A stretch of DNA of 64,000 nucleotides from Bog-473 sp963704355 (GCA_963704355.1 OY969891.1:62001-126000), one strand, 5' to 3'. Shown: positions 50,755 to 60,298, counted from the first letter of the stretch. Numbers and translations are program-made. Notes: generated by a model not told the origin, from the letters alone.

Positions 50755-52037
50755 GAGATCCTCCTTGCCTGCGTGGTTCCTTCGGGAAGGACGCTGCGCG
50801 CCTTGACGCCGACGCAGGGTCGGCCTTGGGCGTGGGCCAGGACATCGTCCGCGAACACGTCGAGAGCGCTGCGCACGAGACGGACGACACCATCGGGGTG
50901 CCGGCAGGCACCTCGGCCTTCTATGGCGTCGGCCCGGGCCCAGATCCGTTCGACCAGGTCGGGCTCGGCGTGGCCGAGCGCCAGCTGTTCGAGGTCCGAG
51001 GCGAGTGCCGGCAGCCCGAAGACACAGGGACCGCACTGCCCTGCGCTCTGCCCGGCCATGTATGCCGCGATGCGAGCGGTCTCGCAGAGCCCGCACGACG
51101 TTGCGGGGAGCGCGATCACGATGCCTACGCCCAGCGCCGCGCCGGCGGCGGACAGGGCGGCGGGGGTGTAGGGCACGTCGAGTAGTGACGTCTCGAGCCA
51201 GGCTCCTCCGTAGCCGCCGAGGAGCACACCCGAGAGCTCTGCGTTGACGCCGGCCCGCCCGAGCATCTCGGAGAGGGGCGTACCCAGCTCCACTTCGAAC
51301 ACGCCGGGTGCGTCCACCGCCCCGCTGATGGTCACGAGCGACGACCCCGGCGCCTCCGCTGTTCCCCGTTGGCGGAACCATGCGGCGCCGTTGCGTGCGA
51401 TCAAGGCGATTTGGGACATCGTCTCGGCGTTGTGCACGAGGGCCGGTCGGCGCGACACCTCGAGCGGCACCGACTTGTCGGGCCGGAAGGCGGGCAGCGC
51501 CCGGCCCTTGTCGAGCCAACTCACCAAGGCCGATTCCTCGCCGGCCACATAGCGACCGGGCGGGCGATGCACCGTGACAGGGCATCGCACGAGTCCGGAT
51601 CTCCTGCGTTCCGCGACGGCGCGTTCCATGGACGCCGCGGCGACCGCGTTGTCCGTCGTGACGCAAATCTTGATCTCGGAGGCATTGAGCGCGTTGGCCG
51701 TCACCTCGGCCCCGTCAAGGACGAGGTGGGGCGCTCGGGTCAACAGCACATGGTCCTTCGAGCTGGCGGGTTCACCCTCCATCGCGTTGACGACGACCAC
51801 CGGCCGCCGTGTCGAGCGCGACATCGTCTCCCATTTGCGCGACGTGGGGAACGCGGCGCCGCCGCGTCCGAAGAGGCCCGACGCGGCGATCTCCTCGAAG
51901 AACCGGGACCGCGATGCGTGGTCCGTGGGCCCCGCCAGCGACAATGGTCCGTGGATCGCAAGGTGGTCGCCCAGCGTGGTCTGGGCGCCGTCTGTGGTGA
52001 GCAGCCGACCCGTGCGGGTAGCGGTGAGGGTGGTCAT
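50751..52037 (-). CDS. NuoF-like (complex I 51-kDa-like) FMN/Fe-S flavoprotein
   Basis: 428 residues. FMN/NADH region: FGRGGAAFPTSRKWETM and NAMEGEPASSKDHVLLTRAPHLVLDG; SLBB-like middle (GAVDAPGVFEVELGTPLSEML); iron-sulfur end with ESCGxC-like SCGLCETARIAAYMAGQSAGQCGPCVFG. No partner NuoE or NuoG gene, so not complex I itself. In this operon it probably oxidises NAD(P)H or reduced ferredoxin and passes electrons to the membrane protein encoded upstream (52034). Overlaps both neighbours by four bases. Confidence 0.88.
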   Translation of the reverse strand: MTTLTATRTGRLLTTDGAQTTLGDHLAIHGPLSLAGPTDHASRSRFFEEIAASGLFGRGGAAFPTSRKWETMSRSTRRPVVVVNAMEGEPASSKDHVLLTRAPHLVLDGAEVTANALNASEIKICVTTDNAVAAASMERAVAERRRSGLVRCPVTVHRPPGRYVAGEESALVSWLDKGRALPAFRPDKSVPLEVSRRPALVHNAETMSQIALIARNGAAWFRQRGTAEAPGSSLVTISGAVDAPGVFEVELGTPLSEMLGRAGVNAELSGVLLGGYGGAWLETSLLDVPYTPAALSAAGAALGVGIVIALPATSCGLCETARIAAYMAGQSAGQCGPCVFGLPALASDLEQLALGHAEPDLVERIWARADAIEGRGACRHPDGVVRLVRSALDVFADDVLAHAQGRPCVGVKARSVLPEGTTQARRIS

Positions 52038-52747
52038 ATCTGCGTCCTTTCAGGTTGTGTGCGGAGAGAGGCGTGGTGCGTCGGGGCCAATGCCGGGGAA
52101 GTAGGAGTCGGCCGAGCCAGCGCTGCGTGTGGTGTGCTGACCACCATGCGGCGATCGCTGGATGCGCTCGTCCGGGCCCTGACCCGGGCCCCGGCTCCGT
52201 TGGTCGTCATGACCCTTCGGACCGTGCGGGCCGCATGGATCCTCCAGGCCAGCGAAGAGACGACACCGAAGGCGCAGATCCCCGCCAGGGCGTCCATCCA
52301 CAGCTGGGCGGCATCGGTGCCCATCCCGAGCGAGTGGGCCATCGCCACCGGCCAGCTGGCGTAGGCGACCCAGTGGATGGCTCGCCACGTCCGGGCGCTG
52401 ATGCGCTGGCGCAGAGCCCCTGAGATCGCCAGTGCAAGGATGAGGTCGACGCTGACCGTTCCCAGGGCGACCCAGAACGGTCGGTACCCGGAGGCGAACG
52501 GCACGACGAGGGCCGCCCATCCGACGTGCACGTACGTGTCCAGCACGGCGGTGACCACGTGCAGCGTCAGGAACACCATCGCAATGATGGAGATCCGCTT
52601 GTGCAGATCGGCTTGCGCGAACGCCGGCCAGGTGCGGGACTTCGCGCGCCCCGCGGTGAGGATGCCCAGTGTCATCGTCGCGCTGAGCAGGACGAGGGCG
52701 ACGACACCCGAGGCTCTCATGGTGTACCAGATCGTGGTGGACGACAT
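52034..52747 (-). CDS. Ferric-reductase-like transmembrane heme protein
   Basis: 237 residues from ATG 52747, which touches the ApbE stop. About six helices; paired His residues suited to b-type heme in LHKRISIIAMVFLTLHVVTAV and WRAIHWVAYASWPVAMAHSLG. This matches ferric_reduct/MsrQ-type membrane domains. The last 60 residues are polar and Ala/Thr/Pro-rich. Likely carries electrons across the membrane from the NuoF-like protein to an outer flavin or other acceptor. Confidence 0.85.
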   Translation of the reverse strand: MSSTTIWYTMRASGVVALVLLSATMTLGILTAGRAKSRTWPAFAQADLHKRISIIAMVFLTLHVVTAVLDTYVHVGWAALVVPFASGYRPFWVALGTVSVDLILALAISGALRQRISARTWRAIHWVAYASWPVAMAHSLGMGTDAAQLWMDALAGICAFGVVSSLAWRIHAARTVRRVMTTNGAGARVRARTSASSDRRMVVSTPHAALARPTPTSPALAPTHHASLRTQPERTQI

Positions 52748-53745
52748 CACAGAACCTGCCCTTCGCTTTCGGATGGCTCCACGGGCCACTGACCGACATG
52801 GGTGACGTCGCCGAGGCGATCGACCAGTCGGGCGGAAACGCCGTGTTCGCCGAGGTTGCCGACCGCGTCGTCGCCCCACACGATGGCGGCCGTGCTCCAC
52901 GCGTTGGCCTCTACGCAGCTCGGAGCGAGCGTCGACACCAACGACCAGACCGGAGACGCCGGCTCACCTGTCCACGGGTCGACGATGTGGTGCATCCGGC
53001 GTCCGTTTCGGGTCCACGTCCGCGCCGTCGTGCCCGAGGTGGCGACGCCTCCCGCGTGCACCGCGAGGACGACGTCGGCATCGTCGGTCGGCGTTGTGCA
53101 GTGCGATGCGATCCCGACGGCCCATCCGTCAATCGGGGCCGGGCCGGCGATGGCGACGTCGCCACCCAAGTTGACCAGGACACCGCAGTCGAGCGCGGCG
53201 GCAATGCGCTGTGCGGACCGATCGGCCGCGAAGGCCTTCGCCGTCGAACCCAGATCGACGTGCACGCCGGCAGGGATGACAACCGTGCGGGCGCCGCGGT
53301 CCAGGCGGATCTGCCACCACCCCGGTGCGGGTTCGAAGTGGTCGTCGGCCGGGTGCCGATCGACGAGCGCATCGAAGTCGCGGTCGTAGCCAAGCTCGAC
53401 GAGTGCGGAGCCGATCGTCGGATCGACGATGCCGGCGGTCCGGACGGCAACGTTGCATGCCACTTCGAGAGCTTCGAAGAGGAGGGGGCTGACGGTGACG
53501 GGGCGCCCAAGGCTGTATCCCTCGACCCGCCTGATCTCTGAGTCGTCCCGGAAGCGGCTGCAGGCCATGTCGAGGGCTGCCAGGTCGTCGTTGAGCAAGT
53601 GCAGTGCCGTATCGACCCGATCGGGGCGGGTGACGAGCACCGTGGCAGTGGTGCCGATGGCCCGCATCGATCGACTCGCCAACGCCGGTTCGTCGTGGAT
53701 CGACATTTCGCCGATGATGCGTCGCTCGCTGGTCATCGTGGTCAC
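52747..53745 (-). CDS. apbE: ApbE-family FAD:protein FMN transferase
   Basis: 332 residues from GTG 53745 (overlaps the upstream stop); ATG 53736 or 53706 possible. Family motifs: MRAIGTTATVLV, DLGSTAKAFAADRSAQRIAA, VNLGGDVAIAGP, GGVATSGTTARTWTRNGRRMHHIVDPWTGEPA. ApbE attaches FMN from FAD to Ser/Thr of target proteins. No signal peptide is seen, so it may act inside. Its neighbours form a membrane electron-transfer chain, and a flavinylated partner would be expected, yet no FMN-binding domain is encoded nearby. Confidence 0.92.
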   Translation of the reverse strand: MTTMTSERRIIGEMSIHDEPALASRSMRAIGTTATVLVTRPDRVDTALHLLNDDLAALDMACSRFRDDSEIRRVEGYSLGRPVTVSPLLFEALEVACNVAVRTAGIVDPTIGSALVELGYDRDFDALVDRHPADDHFEPAPGWWQIRLDRGARTVVIPAGVHVDLGSTAKAFAADRSAQRIAAALDCGVLVNLGGDVAIAGPAPIDGWAVGIASHCTTPTDDADVVLAVHAGGVATSGTTARTWTRNGRRMHHIVDPWTGEPASPVWSLVSTLAPSCVEANAWSTAAIVWGDDAVGNLGEHGVSARLVDRLGDVTHVGQWPVEPSESEGQVL

Positions 53746-54161
53746 GTCTGGCCCGAGGTGGTGCTTGCGCTCGACTTGGTCGAAGACGCTGCTGGGGTCG
53801 TGGTGGTGGTCGTCGTGCTCGGCGTCGTCGTGGTAGTCGAACTCGAGTCCGACGATGCCGCGTCCGACGTGGACGAGTTGGTGGCTGTCGACGTCGACGT
53901 GGACGAGTTGGTTGTCGACGTGGAGGTGGACGAGTTTGTCGCGGGCGACGTAGACGACTTCGACGTCGTTGCTGACGAGGCTGCCTTCGTGGTGGCCGCC
54001 GTCTTCGTCTCGGATGCGACCAGCAAACCGAGTCCCGCTGCGGCAACGGCTGCGGTAACCCCGGTCGCGGCGGTGAGGTGGCGGACCCGTGTCAGCGCCC
54101 GGTCTCGTGCGAGCCCGGACTGGGGGTGCTGGGATCTCGCAGCGCTCTCTTGACCTGCCAT
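53742..54161 (-). CDS. Membrane-anchored Ser/Thr-rich stalk protein, first gene of the ApbE operon
   Basis: 139 residues from ATG 54161 (AAAGGACCC upstream). Basic N-terminus, one helix (LTAATGVTAAVAAAGLGLLVAS), then about 95 residues almost wholly Ser, Thr, Ala and Asn/Asp. In comparable operons this position holds an FMN-binding-domain protein with such a linker before the domain; here the protein ends after the linker (TTSGQT), exactly on the ApbE start. Either a shortened version or a novel flavin acceptor. Confidence 0.7.
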   Translation of the reverse strand: MAGQESAARSQHPQSGLARDRALTRVRHLTAATGVTAAVAAAGLGLLVASETKTAATTKAASSATTSKSSTSPATNSSTSTSTTNSSTSTSTATNSSTSDAASSDSSSTTTTTPSTTTTTTTPAASSTKSSASTTSGQT

Positions 54162-54904
54162 TTCGGGTCCTTTCGTAGGGTTTGTGGCGATACGCACCAC
54201 CTGATGGAGGTATTGGACACCGGTCGAAAGAACCTCCGCCGAAGGAGAGCCGAAACTCCGCTGAGAATCGAGGACCCTTCTGGGCACCACCTGGAACCCG
54301 AGCTGCGGCTGGCGAGCATGGAACCGTTGGGCGGCCGTCCTGGCTGCACTAGGTGCAACTGCAGGTGGTCGCAGACTGTCGGCCTCCCGATGGTGGTCCA
54401 GATCTCGTCGGTCAGTCCCGTCGCTCCAGCTGTCCCCTGAGCCGCCGAAGGCGCCTTTTTGCACGACTCCTCGGGCGTCAAGAAGTGCGCGGGGCGCCGA
54501 GAGCCCGGCGACGGTCGGATTCGCGCCCGAACCGGGGCGCTTACACGGACAGCTACTGGACACCTTGGCTCGTGGTCGAGGGGTCGCCCAGTCAATAGTT
54601 CGTCCGTTCGATCGAGCCTCATGTCCGGGTAATGGGTCCCAATGAGAATGCAATGGCGAGATTTGGGTTGGCGAGCATGCCCTCAGCAGTGGCGTCTCCG
54701 AAGGCACCCCGAAGTACCCCTTGGCAGAGGTCCACCAACTCGTTCACAGGCTCCAATCGTTCAAGTCGAAGCAGCGGGACTCGCATGTGTCCTCCGGCCC
54801 CTCAGTCGTCATGGCCGCCACCAACCGTCGCCAGAGAGTTGGGAGTCGCCCCCGCGGGGTGGACAATGCTTTCGGAGCTCTGACTGCGGTGCGAAGTCTC
54901 CATG
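54162..54904. other. Non-coding stretch between the ApbE operon and the GT39 gene
   Basis: No supported gene; open frames lack ribosome sites and family features. A short CGCCGAAGGCG hairpin followed by CCTTTTTG occurs near 54442-54459 and could terminate transcription on the plus strand, but no plus-strand gene precedes it. Confidence 0.5.
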
Positions 54905-57046
54905 TCAGCGGTTGGCAGTGAGGTCGTAGACGGTCTGACCGCCGATGGTGGTCGACGTGTAGTGCTGGGCAACCCACTTCGAGATCGCAGTCTCGGAGCC
55001 GCTCGTGCCCCCACCGGCACCACCACCGCCCGAGGCGATGAAGTAGTGGATGTCGCCAGCAGCGACGTATGCCTTGAACTGGGCGAGCGTCAGGTTGCCG
55101 CCGTTGTTGTTGAACCCGCCGATGGCCATGACGGGGTCGCCGCTGGTGGCGAGCTCGAGGTTGGCGGCGCTCTGGGAGCCGAAGGTGGCGGCGACCCAGC
55201 GATACGAGCCAGCATCCTTCTCCAACGTGCGGACGAGTGCGCTGGAGGTGCTGAGGCCACCGCCCCCGCCCCCCGGATCTCCTCCGTCCGCCGCACCTCC
55301 GGCGGCCGGAGTTCCGCTTTTGGCGTCGGTGGCGGGTGTTGTCCTACCTGAGCTCGCAGTGGGACGGGTCCCGCTGTATTCGCTCGGACGGGTCCTGCTG
55401 GTCCCGCTTGGACGGGTTCCCAACGACGCTCCCGAAGACGCCGAGCCCGTAGGGGCACCACTGGATGCCGAACCTGAGCTCGCACCCCCGCCGCCGCCGT
55501 CACCGCCCCCTGGGGCCCCAACGCCGGTGACGGCGGACGTCACGGCCGGCCCCGCCGACGGCACGCTCCCGGTGTAGGCGGTCGTCACCGTTGTGCCGAC
55601 GAATGCGGCCGGCCCGGCTAAGCAGGCGATCAGGCCGAGGCCGATCCATGCACGGGTCAAGTGGCGGTCGTACCGTGTGACGAGGGGGGCGAGCACGAGA
55701 GCGACGGCCGACATGGCGCCGCCGGCAAGCACCACGATGCGCAGCCACGGGACATAGCTGGGCGATCGACTGAGCAACTCGTAGCTCCATGCCGCTGTGC
55801 CCACGATTCCCAGCGCTCCGATGACCCGGGCCTGTATGTGCTGGCGGTACTGCCAGAGCTGGACCGCGCCGATGGCCACCAGCGCGGCAACGGCTGGGGC
55901 AAGCGCAACGGTGTAGTAGGTGTGGATGACTCCCTGTCCGAAGCTGAACACCGCACCGGTCACGACCAGCCACCCGCCCCACAGCAGGACCGCCGCCCTC
56001 GTACGATCGGTGCGCGGCGCCCCGAAGCGCAGGACCAACCCCGTCACGAGCGCGAGCAGCGCGGCGGGCAACAACCATGATGCTTGGCCACCCATAAGGT
56101 CGTTGAACAGCCGGAAGACGCCGGTCGCTCCGCTGAATCCGCCTCCGCTTCCGCCCGCACCGCTGCTCACGAGCCGGCCGAATCCGTTGTAGTCGAAGAT
56201 CAGGTTCCAGATGCTGTTGTCGGGCGAGCCGTCGATCATCGGCCGCGACCCGACCGGCCAAAGCGCGACTGTCATCACCCACCAGCCGGCGGACACGGCC
56301 AGGGCTCCGGTGCACACCACGAGCTGCTTGATGCGCCGAGCCAGCGACGTGGGCGCCGCGAGAAGGTACACGAAGTAGAACGCCGGAACCACGGTGAAGG
56401 CCTGCATCATCTTGGTCAAGAAGGCAAAACCGAGCAGCGCTCCGGTAGCCACGAGCCAGCGGGTTCCGGCCTTCTCGAGCGCACGGGTGAGGGTGTAGGC
56501 GCTCGCGACGAGAAGGAGCACGAGCAGCGCGTCGGGATTGTTGTACCGGAACATCAGCGCCGCCGCCGGTGTCAACGCCAAGACCGCGCCGGCCAGCAGG
56601 CCCGCCGGCGCGCCGAACCAGCGCTTGACCGTCGCGTAGAGGATCCCGACCGAGGCGACACCGGCCAGGGCTTGGGGTGCGAGCATGCTCCAGCTCGAGA
56701 AGCCGAAGATCCGTCCGGAAAGCTCCATGACCCACAGCGACGCCGGCGGTTTGTCGACGGTGATGAAGTTCGATGAATCGATCGAGCCGAAGAAGAACGC
56801 CTTCCAGCTCTTCGTGCCCGCCTGCACGGCGGCCGCGTAGAAGCTGTTGGCGTAGCCCGAGGCGCTCAGGTCCCATAAATATGCGAATGCCGTGACGACC
56901 AGCAGCGCGATGAGCGCCGGCCGGACCCACGGCGCTTCTCGCCCCGCACCCTTGTCTTCGCCGAATGTGTGGTGCGTGGACGGGGGTGGCGAGGGCGAGG
57001 TTGGTTGTGAAACGGCGAGATCGGGAAGTTCGATCGTGGTGGCCAT
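54905..57046 (-). CDS. GT39-type glycosyltransferase, YkcA/YkcB-like membrane mannosyltransferase
   Basis: 713 residues from ATG 57046. Cytoplasmic Pro/Ser-rich tail, then a first helix and the PMT/ArnT-like catalytic loop GYANSFYAAAVQAGTKSWKAFFFGSIDSSNFITVDKPP, about a dozen helices, and YNNPDALLVLLL. After the helices comes a Gly/Ser/Pro/Thr linker of about 90 residues and a small C-terminal domain with VAATFGSQSAANLELATSGDPVMAIGGFNNNGGN and FKAYVAAGDIHYFIA, the YkcA/B-type C-terminus. It would transfer a sugar from a polyprenyl-phosphate carrier outside the membrane. Divergent from the regulator at 57253. Confidence 0.9.
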   Translation of the reverse strand: MATTIELPDLAVSQPTSPSPPPSTHHTFGEDKGAGREAPWVRPALIALLVVTAFAYLWDLSASGYANSFYAAAVQAGTKSWKAFFFGSIDSSNFITVDKPPASLWVMELSGRIFGFSSWSMLAPQALAGVASVGILYATVKRWFGAPAGLLAGAVLALTPAAALMFRYNNPDALLVLLLVASAYTLTRALEKAGTRWLVATGALLGFAFLTKMMQAFTVVPAFYFVYLLAAPTSLARRIKQLVVCTGALAVSAGWWVMTVALWPVGSRPMIDGSPDNSIWNLIFDYNGFGRLVSSGAGGSGGGFSGATGVFRLFNDLMGGQASWLLPAALLALVTGLVLRFGAPRTDRTRAAVLLWGGWLVVTGAVFSFGQGVIHTYYTVALAPAVAALVAIGAVQLWQYRQHIQARVIGALGIVGTAAWSYELLSRSPSYVPWLRIVVLAGGAMSAVALVLAPLVTRYDRHLTRAWIGLGLIACLAGPAAFVGTTVTTAYTGSVPSAGPAVTSAVTGVGAPGGGDGGGGGASSGSASSGAPTGSASSGASLGTRPSGTSRTRPSEYSGTRPTASSGRTTPATDAKSGTPAAGGAADGGDPGGGGGGLSTSSALVRTLEKDAGSYRWVAATFGSQSAANLELATSGDPVMAIGGFNNNGGNLTLAQFKAYVAAGDIHYFIASGGGGAGGGTSGSETAISKWVAQHYTSTTIGGQTVYDLTANR

Positions 57047-57252
57047 GGCGACATGCTGGGGAGGCCTGCTCGGAATGGACGGAACGCCCGCCGAAACCTC
57101 CCTGAGAAGAAGAGTGAGCTCGCCGACTGCTCGGACCCCGGCCACCAGTGGGCGCCCTCGAGCTTCTCAGCGGGCTTTCAGCCGGCCTTCGGCGGGCAAC
57201 CCGCTGGTCCTGCGACGATGGAGCCCGAGAGCCCAAGGAGAAGGAGAAACCC

Positions 57253-57948
57253 GTGGTTGAGCAGGTGTCACACACGCGGATCCTCGTCGTCGACGACGAA
57301 GCGTCGATCGTCGACTCGGTGGCGACCGTCCTGCGCTACGAGGATTTCGAGGTGGAGGTGGCCCACACCGGGAGGCGAGCGATTGAGATGGTCTCCTCTG
57401 GCTCCTTCGATCTGATCGTTCTCGATGTGATGCTTCCGGATCTCGACGGCATGGACGTGACCCGACGCATCCGCGCCGACGGCCTGGACATCCCGATCCT
57501 GTTCCTGACCGCCAAGGCAGAGGTTGAGGACCGCATCGTGGGACTCTCCATCGGCGCCGACGACTACGTGACGAAGCCCTTCTCCCTCATGGAGGTCGTT
57601 GCTCGGGTCCGGGCCATCTTGCGTCGTCGCCTTCCGACCGGGACGGACAACCGCCTCCGCTTTGCCGACCTCGTCATGGACGAGGAGAGTCATGAGGTCT
57701 GGCGAGGCGATCACCCGATAAAGCTGACAGCTACCGAGTTCAACGTGCTCCGCCTCTTCTTGTTGAACCCGCGGCGGGTCCTGTCGAAGAACCAGATCAT
57801 CGACCATGTGTGGAACTATGACTTCGACGGCAACATGAACATCGTCGAGACCTACGTGCGCTACGTGCGCAACAAGATCGACGCCTACGGGCCACCTCTC
57901 ATCCAGACGATCCGCCTCGTGGGTTATGTCTTGCGCGAAGAACCGTGA
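57253..57948 (+). CDS. OmpR-family response regulator near the glycosyltransferase
   Basis: 231 residues from GTG 57253, AAGGAGAAGGAG upstream. ILVVDDEASIVDS, phosphoacceptor Asp in DLIVLDVMLPDLDG, Lys in DYVTKPFSLMEV, winged helix with LTATEFNVLRLFLLNPRRVLS, VWNYDFDGNMNIVETYVRYVRNKI. Last codons overlap the kinase GTG. Unlike the three module regulators it is of the MprA/TrcR-like branch. It probably controls the divergent GT39 gene. Confidence 0.93.
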   Translation: MVEQVSHTRILVVDDEASIVDSVATVLRYEDFEVEVAHTGRRAIEMVSSGSFDLIVLDVMLPDLDGMDVTRRIRADGLDIPILFLTAKAEVEDRIVGLSIGADDYVTKPFSLMEVVARVRAILRRRLPTGTDNRLRFADLVMDEESHEVWRGDHPIKLTATEFNVLRLFLLNPRRVLSKNQIIDHVWNYDFDGNMNIVETYVRYVRNKIDAYGPPLIQTIRLVGYVLREEP

Positions 57949-59513
57949 GAAAGAGACTGTCGCTTCGGTCTCGCCTCCTGATCGCTGTGGCGGCTGTCAC
58001 CCTCGTCGCTCTCGTCATCGCGGATGTCGTGGTCTATACGTCGATTCGCTCCTACCTCTATCAGCAGGTCGACGCCACATTGGAGGCGTCGCACCGATCG
58101 GTGGAGATGACCGCGGACAATCCGCAGTCGGCCAACGCAAACGGCGCGACTTCTGGCGCCCCTGCTCCGCCGCCTTCGGGCGGCTCCGCGCCGAGCAGCT
58201 CTTCAAGCTTCTGTGCCGTTGGGCGCGAGACTGCTCCGGGCCTGTTCCTCGAGGTGCTGGACAAGGAGCACAAAGCCGTCACGTCGGCCGCCGGCCTCGA
58301 AGAATGTGCGGCGTTCCAGCCCGGGAGCAAGGCCTCGACGCCACAACTGCCAAAGGTGATCACGGGCTTCCAGGCCAGCACCGGCGCCGGCGGAGAGAAC
58401 GAGCCGACCGTCTATTTCACCGCCTCGTCATCGAGCGCCGGTGGACCCGCTTTCCGGGTCCGGGCGTCCATTCTCACGAATGGAGATGTGCTGATCGTCG
58501 CCGAGCCGATCGACGGCATCACCAACACGCTGTCACAGCTTCTCCTGGTCGAGGTACTGGTCACCGCCGGCGCTCTGATCGCGGCCAGTCTGTTGGGTCT
58601 GTGGCTCGTCCGCCTCGGGCTTCGACCACTCGTCGACATTGAGCGCACGGCCGATGCCATCGCGGAGGGTGACCTCGAGCACCGCGCGCCGCACGCGGAC
58701 TCGCCCACCGAGGTCGGTCATCTGGCTACGGCCTTCAATGTCATGTTGGAGCGCATTCGAAAAACGGTGAACGAACTCACGGCGTCAGAAGAACGACTGC
58801 GGCGCTTCGTCGGCGACGCCTCCCACGAGCTGCGCACTCCGACGGCCGCGGTATCGGCCTATGCCCAGCTGTTCAACCACGGCATCGCGTCACGTCCCGA
58901 AGAGCTGGCCCGGGTGATGACCGGCATCGAGCGTGAATCGGCGCGGATGGCGCAGTTAATTGAGGATCTTCTGGTCCTGGCCAAGCTCGATGAGCACCGA
59001 CCGCTTGCCTCGGACCCGATCGAGTTGGTTGGCCTTGTCCTTGAATCAGTCGACACCGCACGAGCGGTCGGGCCGACGTGGCCCATCGGCGTGAGGGCGG
59101 ACGATGCGGTCGAGCTCATGGGAGATCGCAGTGCGCTGCGTCAGGTCGTCGACAACCTTCTGTCCAACGTCCGCTCCCACACGCCTGCTGGCACCACGGC
59201 CACCGTCACGGTCGAACGGAGGGGCGAGGACGCGATCATTGAGATCAGCGACGACGGACCCGGCTTCACGGCCGAACAATCGGCCCACCTCTTCGAACGA
59301 TTCTTTCGCGTCGATTCATCGCGAGCCCGAGGAAATGGCGGCGGCTCGGGACTGGGACTCTCCATCGTGGCGGCCATCGTCGCGGCACATGGCGGCAGCG
59401 TCGACGCTCGCCCTGGCCCGAGGGGGGGAGCCACGTTCACGGTACGGGTGCCGGCGAAGGAGCCTGACCTCCGTGATGACGCCGAGCCGATCATCGCGAC
59501 CCGCGACGCGTAG
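57945..59513 (+). CDS. HAMP sensor histidine kinase
   Basis: 522 residues from GTG 57945 (GTGA overlap with the regulator). Helix 1 at about 9-32, outer domain of about 150 residues with two Cys (SSFCAVGRE and GLEECAAF) that may pair, helix 2 near 195-220, HAMP, HisKA DASHELRTPTAAVSAYAQLF, HATPase NLLSNVRSHT, DDGPGF and GGSGLGLSIVAAIVAAHGG. Members with this layout sense envelope conditions. Confidence 0.92.
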   Translation: MRKRLSLRSRLLIAVAAVTLVALVIADVVVYTSIRSYLYQQVDATLEASHRSVEMTADNPQSANANGATSGAPAPPPSGGSAPSSSSSFCAVGRETAPGLFLEVLDKEHKAVTSAAGLEECAAFQPGSKASTPQLPKVITGFQASTGAGGENEPTVYFTASSSSAGGPAFRVRASILTNGDVLIVAEPIDGITNTLSQLLLVEVLVTAGALIAASLLGLWLVRLGLRPLVDIERTADAIAEGDLEHRAPHADSPTEVGHLATAFNVMLERIRKTVNELTASEERLRRFVGDASHELRTPTAAVSAYAQLFNHGIASRPEELARVMTGIERESARMAQLIEDLLVLAKLDEHRPLASDPIELVGLVLESVDTARAVGPTWPIGVRADDAVELMGDRSALRQVVDNLLSNVRSHTPAGTTATVTVERRGEDAIIEISDDGPGFTAEQSAHLFERFFRVDSSRARGNGGGSGLGLSIVAAIVAAHGGSVDARPGPRGGATFTVRVPAKEPDLRDDAEPIIATRDA

Positions 59514-59665
59514 AGATCTTTCGTTCCTGCCCCAGGCTCCCCGAGACATTCACCGTGAACCCGCCCCGGCGCACGTCTGCTCCGAGCGATTGAGAGTCAC
59601 GAATCTTCAGCTCAGACCGCGTCCGTGCCCCGCTACCGCTCAGGCCGGGTCTCCAAGATGACTCT

Positions 59666-60139
59666 ATGGCAGCCTGTCTCGTCCGTATCGTGCCAAAGAG
59701 CTGGCTCAAACTGGTGAAGTATGCGTCCGTATCGCTGATTGCCACCGGAACGAGCCTGACGATTCTAGCCGTCCTCGTGGGTATGTTCGACCTGCCCAGC
59801 GTGTGGTCCAACATGGTGGCGACGGCCGTGGGGACCATTCCGTCCTTCGAACTGAACCGCCGCTGGGTATGGGCGCTGGGCGGCAGCAAGCCCACACTGC
59901 GACAAGTCGTGCCGTTCTGCGCGCTGTCCTTCACCGGGCTCGCTGCCTCGTCGATCGCCGTCCACTTCGCCTCTGACTGGACCGTGGCCTCGAGCCATCT
60001 GGTGCATACCGTGGCGGTCGAGAGCGCCAACATCGCCACCTTTGGAGTGCTCTGGGTCGTCCAGTACGCGGTGTGCAATAGGGTGCTCTTTGCGCAGCGT
60101 TCGAATCGGACCGCCGCCGCCGATCTTCGAATCTCCTGA
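59666..60139 (+). CDS. GtrA-family membrane protein
   Basis: 157 residues, four helices. LVKYASVSLIATGTSLTILAVLV and the family motif ANMVATAVGTIPSFELNRRWVWA-like NMVATAVGTIPSFELNRRWV, ending VLWVVQYAVCNRVLF. GtrA proteins are thought to move polyprenyl-linked sugars across the membrane or support such a flippase; the neighbouring polyprenyl-sugar-dependent GT39 transferase makes that role likely here. 152 bp after the kinase gene. Confidence 0.88.
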   Translation: MAACLVRIVPKSWLKLVKYASVSLIATGTSLTILAVLVGMFDLPSVWSNMVATAVGTIPSFELNRRWVWALGGSKPTLRQVVPFCALSFTGLAASSIAVHFASDWTVASSHLVHTVAVESANIATFGVLWVVQYAVCNRVLFAQRSNRTAAADLRIS

Positions 60140-60274
60140 CTCGATCCCGAGTAGTGGCCACTGTCCGAGCGGCGAGACTGCCCCCTAAGAGTGCGGTGGT
60201 GACAAGCGAGAAAGACCTCCGCTGGCTCTCCGTCAACTGTCTGCGGAGCTTCGGAGGGAATCGCATGCTGCCTA

Positions 60275-60298
60275 GAGCCACCGAGCAATCGGTGGCTC
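60275..60298 (+). terminator. Hairpin with GCAA tetraloop after gtrA
   Basis: GAGCCACCGA (60275-60284) pairs perfectly with TCGGTGGCTC (60289-60298), closing a GCAA loop of the stable GNRA type. No T-run follows. It is 135 bp past the GtrA stop; probably a terminator, though a structured element of other use is possible. Confidence 0.65.

Noticed and set aside
51369..52364. 331-codon plus-strand frame opposite the NuoF-like and ferric-reductase genes
   Set aside because: Antisense shadow; no ribosome site and no recognisable domain.
55500..57275. 591-codon minus-strand frame overlapping the GT39 gene
   Set aside because: Arg/Gly/Ala-rich shadow frame in a different phase of the same strand; the GT39 reading has membrane helices and family motifs.
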